Assembly: GCA_947367415.1 (NCBI GenBank)
Contig: CANBEE010000046.1
Span: 1 to 13,721 of the forward strand
Direction: 5' to 3'
Source: an uncultured Bacteroidales bacterium
GTDB taxonomy: Bacteria; Bacteroidota; Bacteroidia; Bacteroidales; Bacteroidaceae
DNA: 13,721 bases
The notes below the pieces were generated by a model, which saw only the letters and a list, made by a program, of their open reading frames with translations, was not told the origin of the DNA and searched no databases. Of the stretch, positions 5,883 through 12,930 are shown in pieces (the first letter of the stretch is position 1; the number at the start of each line of letters is the position of its first letter). The position numbers were made by a program, and so were the translations under genes.

Positions 5883-8423
5883 ATGAAGCGAACACTTCTT
5901 CTCCCCCTACTCCTCTGCTCATTGCTCTGCATGGGGCAGAACCGAGTATCCGTGACTCCGGCAACGCCTATGAGCAATGCCGTGTCGGGCCACTATGCCG
6001 CATGGCAGATGGGCAAGCTATTGACCTACGGCGGATGCAACTTCCCCGACGTGCCCTGCGCCGACGGCGGTCAGAAAGTATACTATCCCAAAGCCTACGG
6101 AGCTAGCGTACAAGTGCCCGGAGGCACCGTATACCTTGGCGGTATGGATGCCACAACCTCGCTTAGCGAGTGCCTATTCCTCAGCGCCACTGACAGCAAC
6201 AGCACTCCCATCGCCTCACTGCCCAAGCCCCTCGACAACTTTGCCGCTGCCTACCACGACGGCATGCTTTGGGTAGCTGGCGGACAGACCAACGGCGTGC
6301 CCAACCGTGACGTCTACTCCCTACCCTATCCAGGCAATGCTACGACATGGGCCCTTGCCGCCATCCTGCCCGACGAATGTCGCCTGCAACCCTGCGTGGC
6401 CGTACAAAACACCGCTATGGGCTACGCCCTCTTTATCTTCGGTGGCTACCAACCTAAGACCGAGAGCCAAGAAGCCCTGGTACACACCGACGGCGTATAC
6501 ATGCCCATTGCCGCCCTCAAGAAAGGCAATGCCACCCAATGGAAGCGCACAGCACCAGCGGTAGTCTACAATAACGATAACGATAACGAAGACAGCCATC
6601 CGGAGGAAATTCAGAATTCAGAATTCAAAATCCAGAATTCATATCACGCTATCGTGGGCAGCACCTGTTCCACATCGGGCTACAGCCACGTACTCTTCTT
6701 TGGCGGCGTCGACCACGACATCTTCCTCAGCGCCATCAGCGGTCAGCAAGACAGCCTCTACCTGCGCCACCAGCCCGAGTGGTACCGTTTCCGTAAGGAC
6801 GTGCTCACCTACCACACCATCACCGACTCGTGGGGTATCCTGCCTGGCGATGAGTTGCTGGCTCGTGCCGGTGCTTGCCTCACTCCCGAGGTGGGAGGAA
6901 AAGGATGGAGCTATAGCGGCGGCGAACTGATGCCGGGCGTGCGCAGCGCCGATGTCACCCATGTGGAGGTTACCAACGACAAGCGCTTCGGCTGGCTCAA
7001 CTGGACCATCCTTGTCCTATATCTCGTGGGTATGTTGCTCATGGGATTCTACTTCATGCGCAAGGGAAAGGGCGCCGACGACTTCTTCAAGGGTAGCGGT
7101 CGCATCCCCTGGTGGGCAGCGGGTATCAGTATCTATGCCACCATGCTCTCGGCCATCACCTACATGACCATCCCTGCCAAGGCCTATACGACCAACTGGA
7201 CCTACTACCCGATGCTGTGGATGATACTGCTCATCAGCTTCCCCGTCATCAAGTACTACCTCCCCTATTTCCGTAAGCTCAATGTCACCAGCGCCTATGA
7301 GATATTGGAGCAGCGCTTCAACCTCTTCACCCGCCTCTTGGCGTCAGCGCTCTTCTGCATCTTCATGATAGTGCGCATGGCCATCGTCCTCTACCTCCCC
7401 TCACTGGCACTCACTGCCGTTACAGGCATCGACATCTACCTGTGTATCGTACTCATGGGCTTGGTCACCATCATCTATTGTACCATGGGTGGTGTAGAAG
7501 CCGTGATTTGGGGCGATGTGGTGCAAGGCCTGATACTGGTCTTCGGCGCCCTCTTCGCCGTCGTATACCTTGCAGTCAACACCGAGGGAGGCGTGATGGG
7601 CTGCATCGACATTGCCTTGGCCAACGACAAGCTGCGCCTGTTCGACTGGAGCAACTCCTGGTCGCAAGCCTGCTGGTGGGTCATCATCATCGGTGGCTTG
7701 GCCAATAACCTCATCTCCTACACCTCCGACCAAACCGTCATCCAGCGCTACCTCACCACCCCCGACGAGAAGTCTGCCGGCCGTGGCATCCTGGTAAACG
7801 GCCTGATGAGCGTGTTCGTATCCGTAGCCTTCTATATGATTGGTACCGGACTCTACACCTTCTACAAGACCCACCCCGCAGAGCTGGATGTCACCATGGG
7901 ACAGTCCGACGCCATCTTCCCCTTCTTCATGATGAGCCAGATGCCCGCCGGCATTGCCGGCGCCTTGATTGCCGCTATCTTTGCCGCCACCATGAGCACC
8001 ATATCCAGCAATATCAACAGTGTGGCCACCGCCTTCTCCATCGACTTCTGGAAACGCTTCCGCAGCACTACCGACTCACAACTCGTTGTCGTAGCCCGCT
8101 GGGCCTCCGTGGTGAGCGGTATGATAGGTCTGCTCCTCGCCCTGCTCATGGCCACATGGGATATACAGTCGTTCCTCGACTTCTTCAACGAAGCCTTAGG
8201 TCTGCTCACCAGCGGCTTGGGTGGCCTGTTCTTCATCGCCGTATTCATGAAGCGCGTCAAGGGGTATGCCGCCCTCACAGGGTTCGTGGTGGGCGAAGCC
8301 GTCGTGTTCTGGATGAGCGAATGCACCGATGCCAACTTCTTCCTCTTCGGAGCCACAGGCATGGTAGTGAGCATCGTAGTAGCCTGGCTACTATCAATAG
8401 GTACATACTTCAAGAAAAGCTAA
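5883..8423 (+). CDS. Fused sialic acid mutarotase (Kelch propeller) and sodium/solute symporter
   Basis: This 846-residue protein joins two sialic acid functions. Residues 1-19 are a signal peptide (MKRTLLLPLLLCSLLCMGQ). Residues about 25-365 form a Kelch-type propeller with six Gly-Gly strands (LTYGG, VYLGG, WVAGG, FIFGG, LFFGG, YSGG). They resemble the cyclically permuted NanM/YjhT mutarotases, which speed up the interchange of sialic acid anomers. Residues about 371-842 are a sodium:solute symporter with about 13 membrane segments. They include AYEILEQRF (471-479), GGVEAVIWGDVVQG (536-549) and the STISSN segment (705-710) of the sodium site. An extracytoplasmic N-terminus suits this family, so the propeller should sit in the periplasm at the transporter mouth. 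ATG 5883 is chosen for the signal peptide; upstream codons lie in a repeat. Residues ~229-253 are a low-complexity insert encoded by short tandem repeats. Sialic acid as substrate rests on neighbours and the mutarotase. Confidence 0.9.
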   Translation: MKRTLLLPLLLCSLLCMGQNRVSVTPATPMSNAVSGHYAAWQMGKLLTYGGCNFPDVPCADGGQKVYYPKAYGASVQVPGGTVYLGGMDATTSLSECLFLSATDSNSTPIASLPKPLDNFAAAYHDGMLWVAGGQTNGVPNRDVYSLPYPGNATTWALAAILPDECRLQPCVAVQNTAMGYALFIFGGYQPKTESQEALVHTDGVYMPIAALKKGNATQWKRTAPAVVYNNDNDNEDSHPEEIQNSEFKIQNSYHAIVGSTCSTSGYSHVLFFGGVDHDIFLSAISGQQDSLYLRHQPEWYRFRKDVLTYHTITDSWGILPGDELLARAGACLTPEVGGKGWSYSGGELMPGVRSADVTHVEVTNDKRFGWLNWTILVLYLVGMLLMGFYFMRKGKGADDFFKGSGRIPWWAAGISIYATMLSAITYMTIPAKAYTTNWTYYPMLWMILLISFPVIKYYLPYFRKLNVTSAYEILEQRFNLFTRLLASALFCIFMIVRMAIVLYLPSLALTAVTGIDIYLCIVLMGLVTIIYCTMGGVEAVIWGDVVQGLILVFGALFAVVYLAVNTEGGVMGCIDIALANDKLRLFDWSNSWSQACWWVIIIGGLANNLISYTSDQTVIQRYLTTPDEKSAGRGILVNGLMSVFVSVAFYMIGTGLYTFYKTHPAELDVTMGQSDAIFPFFMMSQMPAGIAGALIAAIFAATMSTISSNINSVATAFSIDFWKRFRSTTDSQLVVVARWASVVSGMIGLLLALLMATWDIQSFLDFFNEALGLLTSGLGGLFFIAVFMKRVKGYAALTGFVVGEAVVFWMSECTDANFFLFGATGMVVSIVVAWLLSIGTYFKKS
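6571..6588 (+). repeat. Hexanucleotide tandem repeat within the mutarotase domain
   Basis: ATAACG is present three times in a row. It encodes the NDNDN part of the low-complexity insert. As six is a multiple of three, changes in copy number would keep the reading frame. Confidence 0.75.
6609..6640 (+). repeat. Heptanucleotide tandem repeat within the mutarotase domain
   Basis: About 4.5 units of a 7-bp repeat: ATTCAGA (6609-6615), ATTCAGA (6616-6622), ATTCAAA (6623-6629), ATCCAGA (6630-6636), then ATTC. It encodes the IQNSEFKIQNS insert near residues 243-253. Seven is not a multiple of three. Loss of one unit would move reading to a frame that stops at 6928-6930. Gain of one would move it to a frame that stops at 6794-6796. 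Both stops precede the first membrane segment. Confidence 0.8.
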
Positions 8424-8431
8424 CAATAACC

Positions 8432-8477
8432 CCTAGAAAAAACCTAGAAATCCCTAGGATATCCTAGAGCATCCTAG
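8432..8477. repeat. Five CCTAG motifs at helical spacing
   Basis: CCTAG occurs at 8432, 8443, 8453, 8463 and 8473, that is at steps of 11, 10, 10 and 10 bp. The central copy is a full CCTAGG palindrome. The array fills the middle of the 79-bp gap between the symporter and epimerase genes. CTAG is a rare tetramer in most bacteria, so five copies in 46 bp is striking. Its role is unknown. Confidence 0.8.
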
Positions 8478-8502
8478 CCCCAATAATAAAAGAAAAAGCA
8501 CT

Positions 8503-9687
8503 ATGATCGACTTCAAGCAACTAGCCCAGCAATACAAGAGCGAGCTCCTCGATAGAGTGATGCCCTTCTGGATGGAAAAGAGTATAGACACCGAGTTTGG
8601 CGGCTACTTCACCTGCCTTGAGCGCGACGGCGAAGTATTCGACACCGACAAGTTCATCTGGCTCCAAGGCCGAGAGGTATGGATGCTCGCCACCCTCTAC
8701 AACAAGGTAGAGAAGCGTCAGGAGTGGCTCGACGCCGCCATCCAGGGAGCCGAGTTCCTCAAGCGGTATGGCCACGACGGCAACCTCAACTGGTACTTCG
8801 CCCTCGACCGCGAGGGACACCCACTCGTAGAGCCCTACAACATCTTCTCCTACACGTTTGCCGTCATCGCCTTCGGCCAGCTCTCCATCGCCACAGGCAA
8901 CGCAGAGTATGCCGACATTGCCAAGAAGACCTTCGACATCGTGCTCTCCAAGGTAGACAATCCCAAGGGCCGCTGGTCAAAGGCATCGCCCGGAGCACGC
9001 TCGCTCAAGAGCTTTGCCCTGCCCATGATTCTGTGCAATGTGGCACTCGAGATTGAGCCGCTCCTGGAGAAAGACTTCCTCGACAAGACCATCGAGACCT
9101 GCGTGTACGAGGTGATGGACGTATTCTACCGCCCCGAGCTGGGCCTCATCGTAGAGCACCTGGGCACCGACAACCAGCTGGTAGACTGCATGGACGGCCG
9201 TCAGCTCAACCCCGGTCACGCCATCGAAGCCATGTGGTTCATCATGGACCTCGGCAAGCGCCTGGGCGACCAGGCACTGATAGAGAAAGCCGTGAAGATA
9301 GCCTTGGCCGAGGTGGAATATGGCTGGGACAAGCAGTATGGCGGCATCTTCTACTTCATGGATCGTCTGGGCCGTCCGCTCCAGCAGCTCGAGTGGGACC
9401 AGAAGCTATGGTGGGTACACATCGAGACCCTCATCACCATGATCAAGGGCTACGAGCTCACCGGCAACGCCCAATGTCTGGAATGGTTTGAGCGCGTACA
9501 CGACTACGTGTGGAGCCACTTCATGGACCCCGAGTATCCCGAATGGTACGGCTACCTCAACCGCCGTGGCGAAGTGCTGCTCACCCTCAAGGGCGGCAAG
9601 TGGAAAGGCTGCTTCCACGTACCCCGTGGTCTGATGCAGGTGTACCAGTCACTGGAGCGCATAGCAGCAAACCTTGAACACTTTTAA
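8503..9687 (+). CDS. nanE: AGE-family epimerase, probable N-acylglucosamine 2-epimerase (ManNAc to GlcNAc)
   Basis: This 394-residue protein is an (alpha/alpha)6-barrel epimerase of the AGE/renin-binding-protein family, cytoplasmic and without signal peptide. The substrate-pocket motifs are WLQGREVW (53-60, with R57), NPGHAIEAMW (236-245) and WWVHIETL (303-310). KGCFHVPRG (368-376) follows. H239 and H372 correspond to the two histidines used as acid and base in this family. Cellobiose and mannose epimerases share the fold, so sequence alone does not fix the substrate. Its place as third gene after the sialate lyase and transporter points to the ManNAc-GlcNAc reaction, as described for NanE in Bacteroides fragilis. 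This NanE is unrelated to the ManNAc-6-phosphate epimerase that carries the same name in E. coli. The gene after it has its own promoter, so this is probably the end of the operon. Confidence 0.9.
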   Translation: MIDFKQLAQQYKSELLDRVMPFWMEKSIDTEFGGYFTCLERDGEVFDTDKFIWLQGREVWMLATLYNKVEKRQEWLDAAIQGAEFLKRYGHDGNLNWYFALDREGHPLVEPYNIFSYTFAVIAFGQLSIATGNAEYADIAKKTFDIVLSKVDNPKGRWSKASPGARSLKSFALPMILCNVALEIEPLLEKDFLDKTIETCVYEVMDVFYRPELGLIVEHLGTDNQLVDCMDGRQLNPGHAIEAMWFIMDLGKRLGDQALIEKAVKIALAEVEYGWDKQYGGIFYFMDRLGRPLQQLEWDQKLWWVHIETLITMIKGYELTGNAQCLEWFERVHDYVWSHFMDPEYPEWYGYLNRRGEVLLTLKGGKWKGCFHVPRGLMQVYQSLERIAANLEHF

Positions 9688-9743
9688 ACACAATATCAGA
9701 AAAAAATAAGGCTCAACAGAACCATTATTCCGTTCGTTTGTGT

Positions 9744-9751
9744 TATCTTTG
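9744..9751 (+). promoter_or_regulatory. Bacteroidota-type promoter of the mannosyltransferase gene
   Basis: TATCTTTG is an exact match to TAnnTTTG, in the 109-bp gap after the epimerase gene. No clear -33 element is seen at the usual distance. The leader to ATG 9797 would be about 38 nt, nearly the same as for nanL. Confidence 0.55.
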
Positions 9752-9796
9752 CAAAATATGTAAAGAATACAGAACAAAGCTAAATCTATACCGAAT

Positions 9797-10549
9797 ATGC
9801 AAAAGAGCGACAGTATCGTTATCATACCCACCTATAACGAGAAGGAAAACATAGAGAATATCATCCGTGCCGTGTTTGGGTTGGAGAAGACCTTCCACAT
9901 ACTCATCATCGAGGACGGTTCGCCCGACGGTACAGCAGCCATCGTGAAGGAGCTTCAGAAGGAATTTCCCGAGCGTCTGTTCATGATTGAGCGCACCGGC
10001 AAGCTAGGACTGGGCACTGCCTATATCTGCGGATTCAAGTGGGCAGTGGAGCATAAGTACGATTACATCTTCGAGATGGATGCCGACTTCTCACACAATC
10101 CCAACGACCTGCCGCGCCTCTATAATGCATGTGCCAATGAGGGCAATGATGTAGCTATCGGATCGCGTTACGTGAGTGGTGTGAACGTGGTGAACTGGCC
10201 CATGGGCCGCGTGTTGATGTCGTACTACGCATCCAAGTACGTACAGCTCGTTACAGGCATCAAGGTGAAGGATACCACCGCTGGCTTCAAGTGCTACCGT
10301 CGCGAGGTGCTGGAGACCATCGAGCTCGACAAGGTGCGTTTCAAGGGCTATGCCTTCCAGATTGAGATGAAGTTTACCGCCTACAAGTGTGGCTTCAAGA
10401 TCAAGGAGGTACCCGTCATCTTTGTGAACCGCGAGCTTGGCACCTCGAAGATGAACAGCAGCATCTTTGGCGAAGCCGTATTCGGTGTCATGCGCCTCAG
10501 ATGGGACGGATGGTTCCGCAAGTATCCCAAGAGAGTATCACGCAGCTAA
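9797..10549 (+). CDS. Polyprenol-phosphate mannosyltransferase (DPM1-like, GT2 family)
   Basis: This 250-residue protein is a family 2 glycosyltransferase of the dolichol/polyprenol-phosphate mannose synthase type. It transfers mannose from GDP-mannose to a polyprenyl phosphate at the inner membrane, giving a lipid-linked sugar donor. The nucleotide-binding start IVIIPTYNEKENI (8-20), the IEDGSPDGT segment (39-47) and the metal-binding MDADFSHNP (95-103) are typical, as is the later TTAGFKCYRREVL segment. It ends soon after the catalytic domain and has no C-terminal membrane anchor, as in the short soluble class of these enzymes. The sugar could be another hexose, since the motifs do not separate mannose from glucose. 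It has its own promoter and is followed by a hairpin, so it is likely outside the sialic acid operon. It may serve protein O-mannosylation or glycan assembly. Confidence 0.9.
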   Translation: MQKSDSIVIIPTYNEKENIENIIRAVFGLEKTFHILIIEDGSPDGTAAIVKELQKEFPERLFMIERTGKLGLGTAYICGFKWAVEHKYDYIFEMDADFSHNPNDLPRLYNACANEGNDVAIGSRYVSGVNVVNWPMGRVLMSYYASKYVQLVTGIKVKDTTAGFKCYRREVLETIELDKVRFKGYAFQIEMKFTAYKCGFKIKEVPVIFVNRELGTSKMNSSIFGEAVFGVMRLRWDGWFRKYPKRVSRS

Positions 10550-10560
10550 CAAACCTAGCT

Positions 10561-10590
10561 AAAGCAGTACCACGAGTGCTGCTTTTCTTA
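10561..10590 (+). terminator. Intrinsic terminator-like hairpin before pyrC
   Basis: AAAGCAGTAC (10561-10570) pairs with GTGCTGCTTT (10576-10585) as a 10-bp stem with one G-T wobble, around the 5-base loop CACGA. A short T-rich tail, TCTTA, follows. Only 16 bp separate it from the dihydroorotase ATG, and I see no TAnnTTTG between them. Either pyrC depends on read-through, which would allow attenuation, or it uses a promoter I cannot recognise. Confidence 0.65.
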
Positions 10591-10606
10591 TAGACACACG
10601 ACAGAA

Positions 10607-11947
10607 ATGACCACCCTCATCCACAACGCCACCATCGTCAATGAAGGCGAGCAGTACACAGGCAGTCTGCTCATCGAAGACGACAAGATTGCTGCCATCA
10701 TCCGCGGCACCGATATTAAAGATATAGTAGCCGACCACACGATAGACGCTACGGGACAATACCTGCTACCGGGAGGTATCGACGACCACGTACACTTCCG
10801 CGACCCGGGCCTCACCCACAAGGCCGACATGGCCAGCGAGAGCCGTGCTGCAGCACGCGGAGGCATCACCTCGGTAATGGATATGCCCAACTGCAGTCCG
10901 CAGACCACCAGTATCGAGACCCTGGAGGCCAAGTTTGCCGATGCGCAGGAGAAATGCCTCGTCAACCACAGCTTCTACCTTGGTTCCACGACCGACAATA
11001 TCGGGGAGATACGCCGTGTAGACCCTCGCACCGTATGTGGAGTGAAGCTCTTCATGGGAAGCAGCACGGGCGGCATGCTCGTAGATCAGGATGAGCGCAT
11101 CGAGACCATCTTCCGTGAGTCGCCCACCCTCATTGCCCTGCACTGCGAGGACCAGAGCATCATATCGGCCAACACAGCCAAGTACAAGGAGGAGACGCAG
11201 AGCGACGATCCCGACGTGCAGTACCACCCGCTCATACGCAGCGAAGAGGCGTGTTACCAGTCGACAGCCAAAGCCGTGGAGCTGGCCAGGAAGACCGGAG
11301 CACACATACACATCATGCACATCAGCACCGCACGCGAACTGGAGTTGCTGCAGCAGGGCGACATCAAGGAGAAGCAGATTACTGCCGAGGTGTGCCTGCC
11401 CCACCTCTACTATACCGATGCCGACTATGCCACCTACGGCACACGCATCAAGTGCAACCCTGCCGTGAAGACAGCCACTGACCGCGAAGCATTGCGCCAG
11501 GCACTACGCGAGGGGCTCATCGATGTCATCGGTACCGACCATGCGCCTCACCTACCCAAGGAGAAGGAGGGCGGATGCTTAAAAGCTGCTTCGGGCATTC
11601 CTACCATACAATATGTACTCCCTGCGATGCTGGAGCTCAGCGACGAAGGTATCATCGGCCTGCCCGAGATTGTGGAGAAGATGGCACACAACCCTGCTAC
11701 ACTGTATAAGGTAGAGCGACGTGGATTCATCCGCGAAGGTTATCGTGCCGACCTCGTGCTCGTGAAGCCCGATGCACCCCACACCGTCACCACCGAGGAG
11801 ATTGACAGCAAATGCGGCTGGAGCCCCTTCGAGGGACACACCTTCCGCTGGGACATCACCCACACCTGGGTCAACGGTCATGCGGTATACGCTGATGGCC
11901 AGCTTGACGATAGCGTGATGGGCGAGCGACTGACGTTTGACAGATGA
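10607..11947 (+). CDS. pyrC: Dihydroorotase, class I type
   Basis: This 446-residue amidohydrolase closes N-carbamoyl-L-aspartate to dihydroorotate, the third step of pyrimidine synthesis, in the cytoplasm. DDHVHFRDPG (59-68) holds the metal ligands H61 and H63 and the substrate arginine. K147 in GVKLFMGSSTG is in the place of the bridging carboxylated lysine of related amidohydrolases. HCED at 179-182 and HIMHIS at 235-240 supply further histidine ligands. GTDHAPH (309-315) contains the catalytic aspartate D311. Length and motifs fit the long class I enzymes rather than the ~345-residue E. coli type. Hydantoinase-like paralogues share the fold, but the DPG and DHAPH motifs favour dihydroorotase. 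The stop codon overlaps the ATG of the next gene by 4 bp (ATGA), so the two should be translationally coupled. Confidence 0.94.
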   Translation: MTTLIHNATIVNEGEQYTGSLLIEDDKIAAIIRGTDIKDIVADHTIDATGQYLLPGGIDDHVHFRDPGLTHKADMASESRAAARGGITSVMDMPNCSPQTTSIETLEAKFADAQEKCLVNHSFYLGSTTDNIGEIRRVDPRTVCGVKLFMGSSTGGMLVDQDERIETIFRESPTLIALHCEDQSIISANTAKYKEETQSDDPDVQYHPLIRSEEACYQSTAKAVELARKTGAHIHIMHISTARELELLQQGDIKEKQITAEVCLPHLYYTDADYATYGTRIKCNPAVKTATDREALRQALREGLIDVIGTDHAPHLPKEKEGGCLKAASGIPTIQYVLPAMLELSDEGIIGLPEIVEKMAHNPATLYKVERRGFIREGYRADLVLVKPDAPHTVTTEEIDSKCGWSPFEGHTFRWDITHTWVNGHAVYADGQLDDSVMGERLTFDR

Positions 11948-12870
11948 GACGAGCGCTTACCTACACCGTCCGCGAGGTGGTGCCCTATATCAACTGGATA
12001 TACTATTTCCACGCCTGGGGCATGGAGCCTCGCTTTGCCACGATAGCCGGCATACACGACTGCCCCTCGTGCCGTGCGGGATGGATAGCCTCATTCGACA
12101 TGAACGATCGCGCCAAGGCGCAGGAAGCAGTCAAGCTCTATCAGGAAGCCGTGGAGCAGCTGAATCTGTGGGCCGACAAGCCCCTCTGCCACGCCCAGTT
12201 TCTCCTTGCCGATGCCTATAGCGACGGCGACGACATCATCATCGCAGGCAAGCGCATCCCTTTCCTGCGCCAGCAACACGCAGGCAGCTCAGGCTACACT
12301 CTGTGCTTGAGCGATTTCGTGGCTCCTTGCAGAGACTTGGCTGCAGAAGCCGACACTATAGCCAACAGGATAGGCGTGTTTGCAGCATCGATAAACCCTA
12401 AACCATCATCCATCAATAGCGAAGCCCCTGACTTGTCCAAGAGCCCTGAACCAAACACCCTCACCCACTCCCTCCTTGCCGACCGCCTTGCCGAGGCCAC
12501 AGCAGAGAAGATGCACGAGGAGGTGCGCAAGCACTATTGGGGCTATGCCAAGGATGAGCAGCTCACGATGCCTGAGCTCCATGCCGAGAGGTTTCAGGGT
12601 ATACGCCCAGCAGTAGGCTATCCCAGCCTACCCGACCAGTCGATAAATTTCTTGATTGACGAGTTGCTGCGATTCGAGGACATCGGCATCAGTCTGTCCG
12701 AGCATGGAGCCATGAGGCCACACAGCAGCGTTTCGGGGTTCATGTTTGGGCACCCCCAAGCCCATTATTTCTCGGTGGGAGCTATCGGCGAGGACCAGCT
12801 GCACGACTATTCCTTGCGGCGAGGACTCTCGGCAGATGCGCTGCGCAACTTTCTCGTCAGCAACTTATAG
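11944..12870 (+). CDS. Stand-alone B12-dependent methionine synthase activation domain protein
   Basis: These 308 residues match the C-terminal AdoMet-binding activation domain of MetH from end to end, without any homocysteine, folate or cobalamin domain. The start PYINWIYYFHAWG (14-26) corresponds to the first helix of the domain. LRQQ and SDFVAP (123-128) follow, then LLADRLAEATAEKMHEEVRK (177-196) and the AdoMet motif RPAVGYPSLPDQ (221-232). GHPQAHYFSVG (269-279) completes the site. R221 and Y275 match the E. coli MetH residues that hold AdoMet. In full MetH this domain re-methylates inactive cob(II)alamin using AdoMet and a reduced flavodoxin. A separate protein would do so in trans for a MetH that lacks it, as in split MetH systems known from other bacteria. 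Residues ~149-175 are Pro/Ser/Asn-rich and unlike the E. coli sequence there. The start overlaps the pyrC stop. Confidence 0.92.
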   Translation: MRRALTYTVREVVPYINWIYYFHAWGMEPRFATIAGIHDCPSCRAGWIASFDMNDRAKAQEAVKLYQEAVEQLNLWADKPLCHAQFLLADAYSDGDDIIIAGKRIPFLRQQHAGSSGYTLCLSDFVAPCRDLAAEADTIANRIGVFAASINPKPSSINSEAPDLSKSPEPNTLTHSLLADRLAEATAEKMHEEVRKHYWGYAKDEQLTMPELHAERFQGIRPAVGYPSLPDQSINFLIDELLRFEDIGISLSEHGAMRPHSSVSGFMFGHPQAHYFSVGAIGEDQLHDYSLRRGLSADALRNFLVSNL

Positions 12871-12930
12871 ATAAAAAGACACGTAAGACAGAACAACATA
12901 TACAGATCTTCCCCCGTAACTAATCCATTC

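Noticed and set aside
7862..8413. Open frame of 183 codons on the - strand opposite the symporter
   Set aside because: It is the complement of conserved membrane segments, with a composition that mirrors them. There is no promoter or independent evidence of coding.
8432..8477. CRISPR array
   Set aside because: The repeat unit is only 5 bp with 5-6 bp between copies, far too short for repeats and spacers.
10766..11404. Open frame of 212 codons on the - strand opposite pyrC
   Set aside because: It lies wholly opposite a gene with clear catalytic motifs and shows no family features. GC-rich coding DNA often leaves the opposite frame open.
12871..12930. Terminator between the activation-domain gene and the DUF4369 gene
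   Set aside because: I looked for stems with a T or A tract in this 60-bp gap between the convergent genes and found none that is convincing.
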